64,000 nt of DNA from QHXN01 sp963785125 (GCA_963785125.1 CAWATU010000003.1:496001-560000); one strand, 5' to 3'. Shown: positions 25,853 to 34,144, counted from the stretch's first letter. The notes: generated by a model not told the origin, from the sequence alone. Program-made: numbers and translations.

Positions 25853-27151
25853 TTGGAGTTCTCTGTCGAAGCAGCGTTGCTCAAGGTCAAAGTCGGCCTC
25901 CTCCTCTCGCTGGGGCTGGCGGCGCTGGTGCTGTTCGTAGGCTACTTTGTGCAGCGGCGCGTGCCGTTCCTGTCGCGGACGAACGTGCCGGCGGCGGCGG
26001 TGGGCGGGCTGATGTTCGCGGGGCTGGTCTTCGCGCTGCGCGCGTGGGGCGTGGCCGAGGTCTCGCTCGACACGACGCTGCGCGCGCCGTTCCAGACCGC
26101 TTTCTTCACGACCATCGGGCTGAGCGCGACCCTCGGTCTGCTGCGCGCGGGCGGGTGGCGGATGGGCTTCTTCTGGCTGCTGGCGACGCTGACGGCCGTG
26201 GTGCAGAACGTGGTCGGGATGGCGCTGGCGGTCGCTCTGGGCGCGCCGGTGCTGCTCGGGGTCATCTGCGGATCGCTGACGCTGACGGGCGGGCCGGCGA
26301 CGGGGCAGGCGTGGGAGAAGCAGTTCGAGGAACTCGGCATCGCAGGCGCCGGGACTCTCATTGCCGCCTCTGCGTTCTTCGGTATCTTCGTGTCGAGCCT
26401 CGTCGCCAACCCCGTGGCGACCGCGCTCATCCGCCGCCGCCGGCTCGCGCCCGAAGGTGGAAGTAAAGAAGTAGGAAGTGAAGAGGAAGAGTTCTGGGCG
26501 CTGAGCCCGACGGTCGCGCCGGAGGAGGGTGACGAGAGCCGGCGGGAACGAGCTTCAACGAAGGGCGAGGCAGGGTTGGACGTGGGCATCGTGCTACACA
26601 ACCTGCTGCTGGTGCTGCTCGTGATGGGCACGGGCGCGGCGTTGAGTCAGCTCACGAGACATCCGAGTTTCATCCTGCCCGACTACATCTGGGCGATGTT
26701 GATTGCGGGCGTCGTGCGCAACGTGGACGACCGGACGGGTTGGTTCCGAGTGGACGCGCGCGCCGTCGGCCTGATCGCGGCCGTCGCGCTGTCGCTCTTC
26801 CTCGCCATCGCGTTGATGAGCCTGGAGCTGTGGAAGATCGCGGGATTGGCGCTGCCGATGCTCGTCATCCTGTGCGCGCAGGTGTTGGTGATGATTCTAT
26901 ATGCGCTGTTGGTCACGTTTCCTTTGATGGGGCGCGACTATGAGGCAGCGGTGACGGCGGGCGGTCACATCGGCTTCGGGCTCGGCATCACGGCCAACGC
27001 CGTCGCCAACATGGAGGCGCTCGTCGAGCGCTTCGTGCCCGCGCCGCGCAGCTTCCTCATCGTCCCCGTCGTCGGCGCGTTCTTCAACGACTTCACGAAC
27101 GCGCTGGTCATCGGCCTCTTCGTCAACCTCTACACCTACTTCGCCCGCTGA
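25853..27151 (+). CDS. gltS: Sodium/glutamate symporter
   Basis: A 432-residue inner-membrane protein with 10-12 hydrophobic segments and the GltS signatures TNVPAAAVGGLMFAG, GLSATLGLLRAGG, CGSLTLTGGPATGQAW (first re-entrant loop) and TAGGHIGFGLGITANAVANM (second re-entrant loop). It imports glutamate with sodium. It is about 30 residues longer than E. coli GltS because of a charged, low-complexity cytoplasmic loop near residues 200-245 (GGSKEVGSEEEEFW region). It uses a TTG start at 25853, supported by GGAGGG 7 nt upstream. Confidence 0.93.
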   Translation: MEFSVEAALLKVKVGLLLSLGLAALVLFVGYFVQRRVPFLSRTNVPAAAVGGLMFAGLVFALRAWGVAEVSLDTTLRAPFQTAFFTTIGLSATLGLLRAGGWRMGFFWLLATLTAVVQNVVGMALAVALGAPVLLGVICGSLTLTGGPATGQAWEKQFEELGIAGAGTLIAASAFFGIFVSSLVANPVATALIRRRRLAPEGGSKEVGSEEEEFWALSPTVAPEEGDESRRERASTKGEAGLDVGIVLHNLLLVLLVMGTGAALSQLTRHPSFILPDYIWAMLIAGVVRNVDDRTGWFRVDARAVGLIAAVALSLFLAIALMSLELWKIAGLALPMLVILCAQVLVMILYALLVTFPLMGRDYEAAVTAGGHIGFGLGITANAVANMEALVERFVPAPRSFLIVPVVGAFFNDFTNALVIGLFVNLYTYFAR

Positions 27152-27157
27152 GCCCGG

Positions 27158-28141
27158 ATGAGAATGATGAGAGACAAGCTGTTCAACTTCGCGTGTGTTG
27201 TAAGCGTGCTGGCTGCCCTGACGGTCTACACGGCGGCGCAGGATAAGGCAAAGCCGGCTGAGCCCGTCACGTCCCCACGTCTGCAAAAGGTCGTGGACGA
27301 CGCGGCGCGCGCGGCGCTCGAACGGTTCAAGGAGAAAGGGTTCGCGGAGAAGCACCTCGCCGTCACCCTTATCGACCTGACCGACCCGGCGCATCCCGAG
27401 CGCGCGAGCTTCCGCGGCGCGGAGCCGATCTACCCGGCGAGCGTCGTGAAACTCTTCTACCTCGCGGCGGCGCACCGCTGGATGGAGGACGGGCGACTGA
27501 AGGAGTCGGAGGAGTTCACGCGCGCTCTGCGCGACATGATCGTCGATTCGTCGAACGACGCGACGCACTACGTGCTCGACTCTCTGTCGGGCGTCTCGAA
27601 CGGCGCGGAGCTTGCGCCCGCGGAGTTGAAGGAGTGGGGCGAGAAGCGGAACGCGGTCAACCGCTACTACGCGTCGCTCGGCTATACGGTCGGGACGGGT
27701 GGCATCAACGTCAACCAGAAGCCCTGGTGCGAGGGGCCGTACGGGCGCGAACGGCAGTTCCTCGGGCCGAAGTTCGAGAACCGCAACAAGCTGACCACCG
27801 ACGCCACCGCGCGCCTGCTCGCGGAGATAGTGGGCGGGCGCGCCGTTACACCTGAGCGCAGCCGTAAGATGCTCGATTTGATGAAGCGCGACTTCGCGGG
27901 CAAGTCCGAAGACCCCGACGACCAGGCGCACGGCTTCACCGGAATCGCGCTTGAGCCGGGCACGCGCCTCTGGTCGAAGGCCGGTTGGACGAGCACCGCC
28001 CGCCACGACGCCGCCTACCTTGAGCTGCCCGATGGCCGCCGCCTTATCCTCGTCACTTTCACCACCGACTTCGCCAAAGAGCGCGACATCATCCCGACCA
28101 TCGCTCGTGAGGTGATTAAAGCCGTGAACCGTAAACCGTGA
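27158..28141 (+). CDS. Exported class A beta-lactamase-like serine hydrolase
   Basis: A 327-residue protein with a signal peptide (LFNFACVVSVLAALTVYTAAQ). The serine-active-site fold is indicated by PASVVKLF (S95-x-x-K98), VDSSND (S131-x-N133 motif equivalent) and a C-terminal SKAGW in place of the usual K-T/S-G triad. No canonical omega-loop ExxxN is evident, so true beta-lactamase activity is uncertain; a DD-peptidase or peptidoglycan amidohydrolase is possible. It begins 7 bp after gltS and probably forms an operon with it. The last six codons and stop are inside the left arm of the 28123-28187 inverted repeat, so the C-terminal AVNRKP tail is repeat-derived. Confidence 0.8.
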   Translation: MRMMRDKLFNFACVVSVLAALTVYTAAQDKAKPAEPVTSPRLQKVVDDAARAALERFKEKGFAEKHLAVTLIDLTDPAHPERASFRGAEPIYPASVVKLFYLAAAHRWMEDGRLKESEEFTRALRDMIVDSSNDATHYVLDSLSGVSNGAELAPAELKEWGEKRNAVNRYYASLGYTVGTGGINVNQKPWCEGPYGRERQFLGPKFENRNKLTTDATARLLAEIVGGRAVTPERSRKMLDLMKRDFAGKSEDPDDQAHGFTGIALEPGTRLWSKAGWTSTARHDAAYLELPDGRRLILVTFTTDFAKERDIIPTIAREVIKAVNRKP

Positions 28142-28187
28142 CCAGAGGAGGAGCGTGTCTCCCTCTCGTCACGGTTTACGGTTCACG
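28123..28187. repeat. Inverted repeat overlapping a gene end, CCGTGAA heptamer family
   Basis: Perfect 20-bp arms at 28123-28142 and 28168-28187 built from CCGTGAA/CCGTAAA units. The left arm encodes the C-terminus and stop of the serine hydrolase; the right arm ends 11 bp before the convergent methyltransferase stop at 28199-28201. Confidence 0.88.
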
Positions 28188-28198
28188 GTTCACGCGCC

Positions 28199-28855
28199 TT
28201 ACGGCTTTTGTGCGAGCAGGAGCGATTTCGTCCAGCCGATGGGCTCGAAGGGTGGGAAGCGATGGTGTTCGATGACGCGGAAGGAGCGGCGCGTCTCCTC
28301 TTCGACCTCGGCGGGCGGGTGCGCCTTGAAGCGGAACATGACTTCGAGCAGGAGCGTGAGCGGCGACGGTCTGACGGGGACGAAGAGCAGGTGGCCGCCC
28401 GGCGCGAGCACACGCGACAACTCGCCCAGCCCCTCGCGCAGGGGAAGGTATTCGAGCACGCCGCTCGTCAGCACAAAGTCGAAGGTCTCGTCGGCGAAGG
28501 GGAGCTTCAGCGCGTTCGACTGCGCGAAGGTGACATGGCAGCGCGGCCCCTTCGGGAGCTTCTGCACGGCCCGGCGCGCCGTCTGGAGCGAGCGCATCGA
28601 GAGGTCGATGGAGGCGATGTCCACCGGGCGCTTGTGCACGCGCAGGAAGGCCAGCGTGAGCAGCCCCGTCCCGCAGCCCGCGTCGAGCACGCGCGCGCCC
28701 GCCGGCAGCGGCACGGGGTTCTCGCGCAGGTAGCGCTCGACCGAGCGGCTGTAGCCGTTGACCCGGAACATCAGGTCGTAGAGGTTCGTGAAGCGGTCGT
28801 AGATTGAGACCGGGTCGTCGGGCAGCCGGGTAGTTGTCGCCTCGCGCTGGCTCAT
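28199..28855 (-). CDS. Class I SAM-dependent methyltransferase
   Basis: A 218-residue soluble protein with the Rossmann methyltransferase motifs: VLDAGCGTGLLTLAF (motif I, residues 55-69), SIDLSMRSLQTAR (motif II), FAQSNALKLPFADETFDFVLTSGVLEYL (motifs III-IV) and LAPGGHLLF. This is the UbiE/Methyltransf_11 class, and the substrate cannot be told from sequence. It is transcribed divergently from the dsbA-like gene with 219 bp between them. Confidence 0.88.
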   Translation of the reverse strand: MSQREATTTRLPDDPVSIYDRFTNLYDLMFRVNGYSRSVERYLRENPVPLPAGARVLDAGCGTGLLTLAFLRVHKRPVDIASIDLSMRSLQTARRAVQKLPKGPRCHVTFAQSNALKLPFADETFDFVLTSGVLEYLPLREGLGELSRVLAPGGHLLFVPVRPSPLTLLLEVMFRFKAHPPAEVEEETRRSFRVIEHHRFPPFEPIGWTKSLLLAQKP

Positions 28856-28931
28856 GCGTCTCCTCTGGTCTCGGACTGACTTAGCTTGGACTGCGGTCGT
28901 TAAGTACCCCGGGGGCAGGCTCGCAAAGTTA

Positions 28932-28941
28932 ACACATGTGT
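28932..28941. promoter_or_regulatory. ACACATGTGT palindrome in divergent intergenic region
   Basis: A perfect 10-bp palindrome within TTAACACATGTGTCAGG, between the methyltransferase and DsbA-like genes. It could be an operator for either gene; no regulator is assigned. Confidence 0.25.
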
Positions 28942-29074
28942 CAGGTTTTTCTAAGCGGGGCGCGCCCGCCGCCGCCGGTTTCCGCTGGCGGAGGCGCAGG
29001 TGTTACCATGTCTTTGTCTCGGAGGCGGCCCCGGCTCGCCCCTTAAAATATTTCCCGGACGGTAGCTAACCCGA

Positions 29075-29800
29075 ATGAGTCGCAACCCCAAAAACGCTCC
29101 CGCGAAGTCGAAAAGTGTACTTCCCTTCGTCATCATCGGTGCCGTGCTCGCCGCCGTCACCGCCGCGGTCGTGCTGATGTCGCGCCCTTCGGCCAGCAAC
29201 AGCAGCACGCCGACGCAGAACTCAAGCGTAAGCCAGACGCCGGCGCAGAGGCAGGCGCCGCAGCCCGGCGCGCCCAACCCTTACTCGCGCGGAATGCCGA
29301 CCGCGCGCGTCACGGTCGAAGAGTTCAGCGACTTCCAGTGCCCCGCGTGCGGCGCGCTGGAGCCGGGCCTGCGGCGCGTGATGAAGGAGTACGAAGACCG
29401 CGCCCGCTTCGTCTTCCGCAACTTCCCGCTCCAGATGCACAAGTACGCGTTCCTCGCGTCGCGCGCCGCCGAGGCCGCCGGGCTTCAGGGCAAGTTCTGG
29501 GAGATGCACGACCTGCTCTACGACAACCAGAAGGAGTGGAGCGATTCGATGGAGCCGCGCGTGCAGTTCGACTCTTACGCGACCCGGCTCGGGCTCGACG
29601 TGCAGAGGTTCAGGACTGACATGGAGCGGCAGGATTTGGCCGAGCGCATCAAGAGCGACATGCTGCGCGGCAACTCGGTCGGCGTAAAGGGCACGCCGAC
29701 CGTCTACATCAACGGGCGCGAGCTGGTGCCCGGCAAGCTCGTCACCGAGGAAGACCTGCGGCGCGAGATCGAGGCGGCGCTCGGCCAGTCAGGGAAGTAA
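29075..29800 (+). CDS. Membrane-anchored DsbA-like thiol oxidoreductase
   Basis: A 241-residue protein with an N-terminal membrane anchor (residues 14-35), a Ser/Thr/Gln-rich linker to about residue 70 and a thioredoxin-fold domain. FSDFQCPACGALEPGLRR carries the C89-P-A-C92 redox pair, and GVKGTPTVYINGREL carries the cis-proline. The DsbA_4/thioredoxin_4 family introduces or shuttles disulfides outside the cytoplasmic membrane. The VKOR gene that follows would reoxidise it. The pair is separated by an inverted-repeat element. Confidence 0.9.
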   Translation: MSRNPKNAPAKSKSVLPFVIIGAVLAAVTAAVVLMSRPSASNSSTPTQNSSVSQTPAQRQAPQPGAPNPYSRGMPTARVTVEEFSDFQCPACGALEPGLRRVMKEYEDRARFVFRNFPLQMHKYAFLASRAAEAAGLQGKFWEMHDLLYDNQKEWSDSMEPRVQFDSYATRLGLDVQRFRTDMERQDLAERIKSDMLRGNSVGVKGTPTVYINGRELVPGKLVTEEDLRREIEAALGQSGK

Positions 29801-29807
29801 AGGACTA

Positions 29808-29881
29808 AGTACTGAGGACTGAGGACTGAGTGAAAGGCAGCGGGTTCTTAACTCAGTCCTCAGTCTTCAGCACTCAGTACT
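29808..29881. repeat. Intergenic inverted repeat, CTGAGGA heptamer family
   Basis: The left arm (29808-29831) consists of CTGAGGA units; the right arm (29851-29881) is its imperfect reverse complement. It starts 7 nt after the DsbA-like stop and ends 1 nt before the VKOR ATG, so no Shine-Dalgarno sequence precedes VKOR. Confidence 0.87.
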
Positions 29882-29882
29882 C

Positions 29883-30353
29883 ATGAAGACGATGAGCACC
29901 GAAGCGATGCAAGAGGACGCGGGCGGGCGCGGGTGGGACGCTGCCATCGCGCTCGTCGCGCTCGCGGGGATGGCGGACGCCGCCTACCTGACGGTCGAGC
30001 ATCTGGCGGGCAACAGCGTCCGCTGTATGGTCGTGTCGGGCTGCGACGAGGTCTTGCAGAGCAGCTACGCGACGGTCGCGGGCGGCGTGCCGGTCGCGGC
30101 CGTCGGCCTGGCCGCCTACTTCACCGTCTTCAGCCTGGCGACGCTCGCCGCCTTCGGCTACGACGGCGCGCGCAAACTCCTCACGCCCCTCGTCGCCGTC
30201 ATGTTCCTCGCAACGCTCTGGTTCCTCTACCTGCAAGCCTTCGTTATCCGTGCTTTCTGCACCTACTGCCTCATCTCGGCCACCGTCACGACCGTGCTCG
30301 CGCTCCTCGTCCTCGCACGCAGATTTTTAGGGTCGAGGAATCGCTTAGCGTAA
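29883..30353 (+). CDS. VKOR-family quinone-linked disulfide oxidase
   Basis: A 156-residue integral membrane protein with four hydrophobic helices. It has the loop cysteines C48 and C54 (RCMVVSGCDEV) and the active-site CxxC (FCTYC, C126 and C129) at the end of a membrane helix, which are the four cysteines of bacterial vitamin K epoxide reductase homologues. VKOR reoxidises DsbA-like partners and passes electrons to quinone, replacing DsbB. The upstream DsbA-like gene supports that role. The start is set by the ATG at 29883; an alternative ATG lies 3 codons in. Confidence 0.9.
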   Translation: MKTMSTEAMQEDAGGRGWDAAIALVALAGMADAAYLTVEHLAGNSVRCMVVSGCDEVLQSSYATVAGGVPVAAVGLAAYFTVFSLATLAAFGYDGARKLLTPLVAVMFLATLWFLYLQAFVIRAFCTYCLISATVTTVLALLVLARRFLGSRNRLA

Positions 30354-30441
30354 ACGCCCCGTTTCGGTCTCCCCGCCGCGCAAGAAATCTCAACCCGGTT
30401 CGTTCTGACGGTGTAGAAGTCTGACCTGAGGAGGGTGTTTT

Positions 30442-31305
30442 ATGTTCAGGGCGCGTGCGATTTCGCTGGTCGGTGCATTCCTGCTGCTCTTCGGGGCGGC
30501 GACCATTGAGGCGCAGGAGAGACGTGTGGTGCGGCCGCAGTACGGCCCGTTCGGCGTGGAGGTTCTGGTCGGGGGCGGGCCGCTCGAAGTCATCTACGGG
30601 CGCGGGCGGCGCTACGTCGAGGCGCGCGAAGGGGCGGAGTACGAGCTGCTCGTGCGCAACCCGCTGCCCGTGCGCGTCGCCGTCGCGCTCTCGGTGGACG
30701 GCCTCAACACCATCGACGCGCGGCGCACGTCCGCTTGGGAGTCGAGCAAGTGGGTCATCGAGCCCTACGGGACGATTCGCGTCTCGGGCTGGCAGATGAG
30801 TTCGAGCCGCGCGCGCCGCTTCTACTTCACGACCGAGCGCGACTCCTACGCCGCGCGCCTCGGCCGCGCCTCAGACCTCGGCGTCATCACCGCCGTCTTC
30901 TTCCGCGAGAGCACGCCGCGCCCGCACCCCGTCACGCCGCCGCCCTACTACGAGCCCCGGTCGCGCGAGGGCTCCGACGCGCCGAAAGATAATGAGTCGA
31001 TGCGGGCCGAGGGCGCCGACCGTAAGTCGAGGAACTCGGCGGGCTCGACCGTGGCGCGGCCCCGTTACGACGACGAAGGCTACGCGGCGACCGGCATCGG
31101 CCGCTCGGTCGGGCACGACGTGACGTGGATACAGATGCCGCTCGAACGCACGCCCGCGGCGGAGTTGACCGTGCGCTACGAGTACCGCGACGCGCTCGTC
31201 AAACTCGGACTGCTGCCGCGCCCGTGGCGCGACGACGCGCTCAGGAAGCGCGAACGCGCGCGCGGCTTCGAGGAGCCGCGCTACAGCCCCGAGCCGCCTC
31301 GCTGA
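30442..31305 (+). CDS. Secreted protein of unknown function
   Basis: A 287-residue protein with a signal peptide (ISLVGAFLLLFGAATIEAQE) and a perfect GAGGAGGG ribosome-binding site. Residues 30-150 form a beta-rich domain (PFGVEVLVGGGPLEVIYGRGRRYVEAREGAEYELLVRN then KWVIEPYGTIRVSGWQMSSSRARRFYFTTERDSYAARLG). The conserved-looking blocks resemble an acidobacterial/planctomycete family in which a WQ or GWQ segment precedes RRFxF. The rest is a charged, proline-rich tail with a second short domain (GHDVTWIQMPLERTPAAELTVRYEY). No catalytic motif is recognisable. Confidence 0.7.
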   Translation: MFRARAISLVGAFLLLFGAATIEAQERRVVRPQYGPFGVEVLVGGGPLEVIYGRGRRYVEAREGAEYELLVRNPLPVRVAVALSVDGLNTIDARRTSAWESSKWVIEPYGTIRVSGWQMSSSRARRFYFTTERDSYAARLGRASDLGVITAVFFRESTPRPHPVTPPPYYEPRSREGSDAPKDNESMRAEGADRKSRNSAGSTVARPRYDDEGYAATGIGRSVGHDVTWIQMPLERTPAAELTVRYEYRDALVKLGLLPRPWRDDALRKRERARGFEEPRYSPEPPR

Positions 31306-31413
31306 GTCTGAAGTGTTTGAAGGTGTGCGGGACCGACCGTCGGAAAAGTTCGGGAACGTCGCGGGGCGTTGGGTGTCTAAAGTGGCATACCCGCCGCCTT
31401 TGAAGGAGGTCTG

Positions 31414-31989
31414 ATGCCGACTTACACGAACCCGCTCGAACACGTAAAGGTGGCCGCGCCGTGCCCGGCCGACTGGGAGAGGATGGTCGGAGACGAGCGC
31501 GCGCGCTACTGCGACCGTTGCAGCCTGCACGTCTACAACCTCTCGGGGATGACGCGGCGCGAGGCCGAGGCGCTCGTCACCAGCAACGAGGGGCGCCTCT
31601 GCGTGCGCTTCTACCGGCGCCCCGACGGCACGATCCTGACGCGCAACTGTCCCGTCGGACTGAGCGCGCTCCGGCGCCGCGCCGCGCACGCCGCGACCGC
31701 GTTGATGACGGCCGTGCTCGGCTTCTTTGCGGGGCTCGGGCTCAACTTCGGCATAGACCGCGCGCTGTCGCCCTCAATCATGGAAGCGTCGGCCGTGCCC
31801 GCGCCGCCGGTGCCCGACGTGCGTGCCGAGCCTGCCCCCGTCGAAAAGGCGCCGGAGGTCGGTTGGGTTCTGGGAGTAAAAGCGGCGCCGGAGTATTACG
31901 ACATAGTGGCCGGACAGATGACGCTGGAAGTGGACACTTACGAAAGCGACCGTGTAGCCCCGCGAGTAAAAGCGCGGCGGCACAGGTAA
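31414..31989 (+). CDS. Cysteine-motif membrane protein of unknown function
   Basis: A 191-residue protein with a cytoplasmic N-terminal domain containing C17 and a CDRCSLHVYNLSGMTRREAEALV motif, followed by LCVRFYRRPDGTILTRNCPVG. This CxxC...CVRFYRR.DGT....CP pattern recurs in uncharacterised proteins of Acidobacteria, Planctomycetes and myxobacteria, and could bind metal or an Fe-S cluster. A single hydrophobic helix (about residues 92-110) leads to a proline/alanine-rich extracytoplasmic tail. A near-consensus AAGGAGGT ribosome-binding site precedes the ATG. Confidence 0.7.
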   Translation: MPTYTNPLEHVKVAAPCPADWERMVGDERARYCDRCSLHVYNLSGMTRREAEALVTSNEGRLCVRFYRRPDGTILTRNCPVGLSALRRRAAHAATALMTAVLGFFAGLGLNFGIDRALSPSIMEASAVPAPPVPDVRAEPAPVEKAPEVGWVLGVKAAPEYYDIVAGQMTLEVDTYESDRVAPRVKARRHR

Positions 31990-32000
31990 GGGAAGCCTTA

Positions 32001-32062
32001 CACCACAGAGACACAGAGGCACAGCTAAACTATCAAGCTGTGCCTCTGCCTCTTTGTGATTA
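32001..32062. repeat. Intergenic inverted repeat, ACACAGAGGCACAG family
   Basis: Arms of about 26 bp flank a short loop; the inner 12 bp (AGAGGCACAGCT and complement) are perfect, the outer part is degenerate. It lies between convergent genes, starting 12 nt after the cysteine-motif gene. Confidence 0.8.
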
Positions 32063-32100
32063 ACCCCTCTCTCTTCAAACGCATCAGCAAATTGAAGGGG

Positions 32101-33618
32101 CTAACGCCGCGGCTTGAGGTCTTCGGTGTAGAGGATTTTGTAGGCGCGGTAGTTGGCCATGACGCGGTTGACGTAGTCCTTCGACTCGTTGAAGCCGACC
32201 TCGGAGGTGAAGATACCGGGGTCTTTATGCACGGCGCGGACGACCCAGCGCGCGACGTTGTCCTCGCCGCCGTTGTAGGAGGCGGCGATGGCTTCGGGCA
32301 GGTCGGGGAACATCCGATGCAGCTCGCCAAGATAGGCGCTGCCCAGAAGGATGTTGACCTCGGGCTTGAACAAATCGTCCTCAGACACGTTCTGGAGCTT
32401 GACCGAGGGCGCGTACTTGGCTGCCTGGTCGGGCGTCATCTGGAGCAGACCGCGCGCGCCCGCCGCCGACTTGGCGCGCGGCCTGTAGCTGCTCTCCTGC
32501 CGCATGATCGAGAGCACGAAGCGCGGGTCGAGCTTCTGCTGCTTCGACGCGCGTACCAGCGCGTCCGCGTACGGGGCGGGGAAGTCCCCCGCCGAACGCT
32601 GCACCTCCGACGCCACGCGTGCCTCGCGCGCGTTGGCCGCCGCCTTCGCCGCGCCCCCCAACTTCTCCAAACGCGCGTTGGCCATCCAGCCGTAATAAGA
32701 GGAGGCCGAGTCTCCTATGTTCAAGTAAGCCTTCACCGCCTCGTCCTTCCGCCCGGACATCTCAAGACTGAAGGCGCGCAGGTACGCGACCTCCGAGGGC
32801 GTCGTGTTCGAGGCTTTCGGCAGCGTCATGCGGCTCAGCTCATCGCTCGTGCGCACGGCCGAGTCCCATTCGCGGCGCGCGACGGCCATACGCAGTCGCG
32901 CGAAGAGCGCGGCCACGTCCGACGCCGTCCCTTTGAAGCGCGCGCGTGTGCGGTCGATCCAGGGCAGGGACTCGTCGGGGCGACCGGCCTCGCGGAGCGA
33001 GTCGATGATGTTGAGGTAAGCGTTCTCGATGCGCTCGCCGTTGGGGAAGCGCTCGACGTATTCGGCGTAGCGCGCGGCGGCGTCGCCGGGTCGGTTGAGG
33101 CGCAGCAGCGTCGCGGCGACGTAGTAGAAGCCGTCGCGACCGCCGGGCGTGTTCGAGTACCTTTCGCCGAGCTGTTGAAAGACCGGGAGCGCCTCTTCGT
33201 AACGCCGCTCCTGAAAGAGCGTGCGGCCGATGCCGAAGTGCGCAGCGGGGACGTTGCCGTCCGTAGGGTAACGCTCGATGAGCGCGCGCCAGTGAGAGCG
33301 CGCCTCCTCGAAGGCGCGGTTGGAGTGGTAGATGGCCGCGCGCCGCATGTGCTCGGCGGGCGTGAGCTGCGGGACTCCGCCGCCGCCCGCGCGCGCCGTC
33401 TCGTCGGCGCGGCGGACGTTGTTGAGCGCGTCTTCGGTCTGGTCTTCGGGCGAGAGCGTGATGGGCTCGGCCGCCGAGAGCAGGGTCGCGTCGGGCGAGC
33501 CGTTGGCCGCGTTGTTCGCGGTACTGTTACTGTTCGCGGCCGGCTCGACGCGCACGCAAGAGAGCGTGAGCAGCAGCGAGGCCGCGCAGACGAGAAACTG
33601 TTGGATGAAGAGTGCCAT
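32101..33618 (-). CDS. slt: Lytic transglycosylase lipoprotein with TPR-like repeats
   Basis: A 505-residue lipoprotein (signal LVCAASLLLTLSC, lipobox cysteine C21). The middle (about residues 110-330) is a series of TPR-like helical repeats (EEARSHWRALIERYPTDGNVPAAHFGIGRTLFQERRYEEALPVF), as in Slt70. The C-terminal SLT domain has IMRQESSYRPRAKSAAGARGLLQMTPDQA, with the catalytic glutamate in RQES and the GLLQ motif, then AIAASYNGGEDNVARWV. It cleaves peptidoglycan glycan strands in the periplasm to anhydromuropeptides. The start at 33618 gives the lipoprotein signal; a longer frame upstream lacks one. Confidence 0.9.
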   Translation of the reverse strand: MALFIQQFLVCAASLLLTLSCVRVEPAANSNSTANNAANGSPDATLLSAAEPITLSPEDQTEDALNNVRRADETARAGGGGVPQLTPAEHMRRAAIYHSNRAFEEARSHWRALIERYPTDGNVPAAHFGIGRTLFQERRYEEALPVFQQLGERYSNTPGGRDGFYYVAATLLRLNRPGDAAARYAEYVERFPNGERIENAYLNIIDSLREAGRPDESLPWIDRTRARFKGTASDVAALFARLRMAVARREWDSAVRTSDELSRMTLPKASNTTPSEVAYLRAFSLEMSGRKDEAVKAYLNIGDSASSYYGWMANARLEKLGGAAKAAANAREARVASEVQRSAGDFPAPYADALVRASKQQKLDPRFVLSIMRQESSYRPRAKSAAGARGLLQMTPDQAAKYAPSVKLQNVSEDDLFKPEVNILLGSAYLGELHRMFPDLPEAIAASYNGGEDNVARWVVRAVHKDPGIFTSEVGFNESKDYVNRVMANYRAYKILYTEDLKPRR

Positions 33619-33715
33619 TCTCAACCTTCGACGAAGACCCTCGGATAAATTTAGATGAAAGTGTTCGGGACGAAACCGCGCGGCCGAACGTTGACGGAGA
33701 CCCGCGCGCGCGCCT

Positions 33716-34144
33716 TCACTCAACGTCTTCGATGATCTCATAGGTCGTCACGATCTCGACGCCGGGCCGGAGCGTCGCGGCGACGCTGCAATACTTCGTC
33801 TCGGATAGCTCGACGGCCTGCGCGACGGCCTTCTCCGAAATCCCGCGCCCCGTCACGACGTGCCGCACCTCCATGCGCGTGTACGCACGCGGATGCTCGT
33901 CGCGGCGCGTGCCGCTCACCTCGACGCGATAGCCGGTCACATGCTCGCGCTTCTTCTTCAAGATCGAGACCACGTCCACGGCCGTGCAGCCGCCGAGCGC
34001 GAGCAGGAGCATCTCCATCGGCGTCGCGGCGCTCCCGCGCTTACTGTTCGTCTCGATCACCTGCGCGTGCCCGCTCGGCGAAATCCCTATGAAGAGATCG
34101 TCGCCCGCCGAGTGGATGACCGCCTTTGCCTCGACGTTGTCCAT
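33716..34144 (-). CDS. osmC: OsmC-family peroxiredoxin
   Basis: A 142-residue protein with the two OsmC/Ohr active-site cysteines, C53 in LALGGCTAVDVVSIL and C119 in SETKYCSVAATL, and the PMEMLLLALGG helix of the dimer. Members reduce organic hydroperoxides. The ATG at 34144 (MDNVEAKAVIHSAGDD) is preferred over an upstream in-frame codon because the homologous fold begins there. The sequence fits the YhfA-like branch better than Ohr. Confidence 0.88.
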   Translation of the reverse strand: MDNVEAKAVIHSAGDDLFIGISPSGHAQVIETNSKRGSAATPMEMLLLALGGCTAVDVVSILKKKREHVTGYRVEVSGTRRDEHPRAYTRMEVRHVVTGRGISEKAVAQAVELSETKYCSVAATLRPGVEIVTTYEIIEDVE

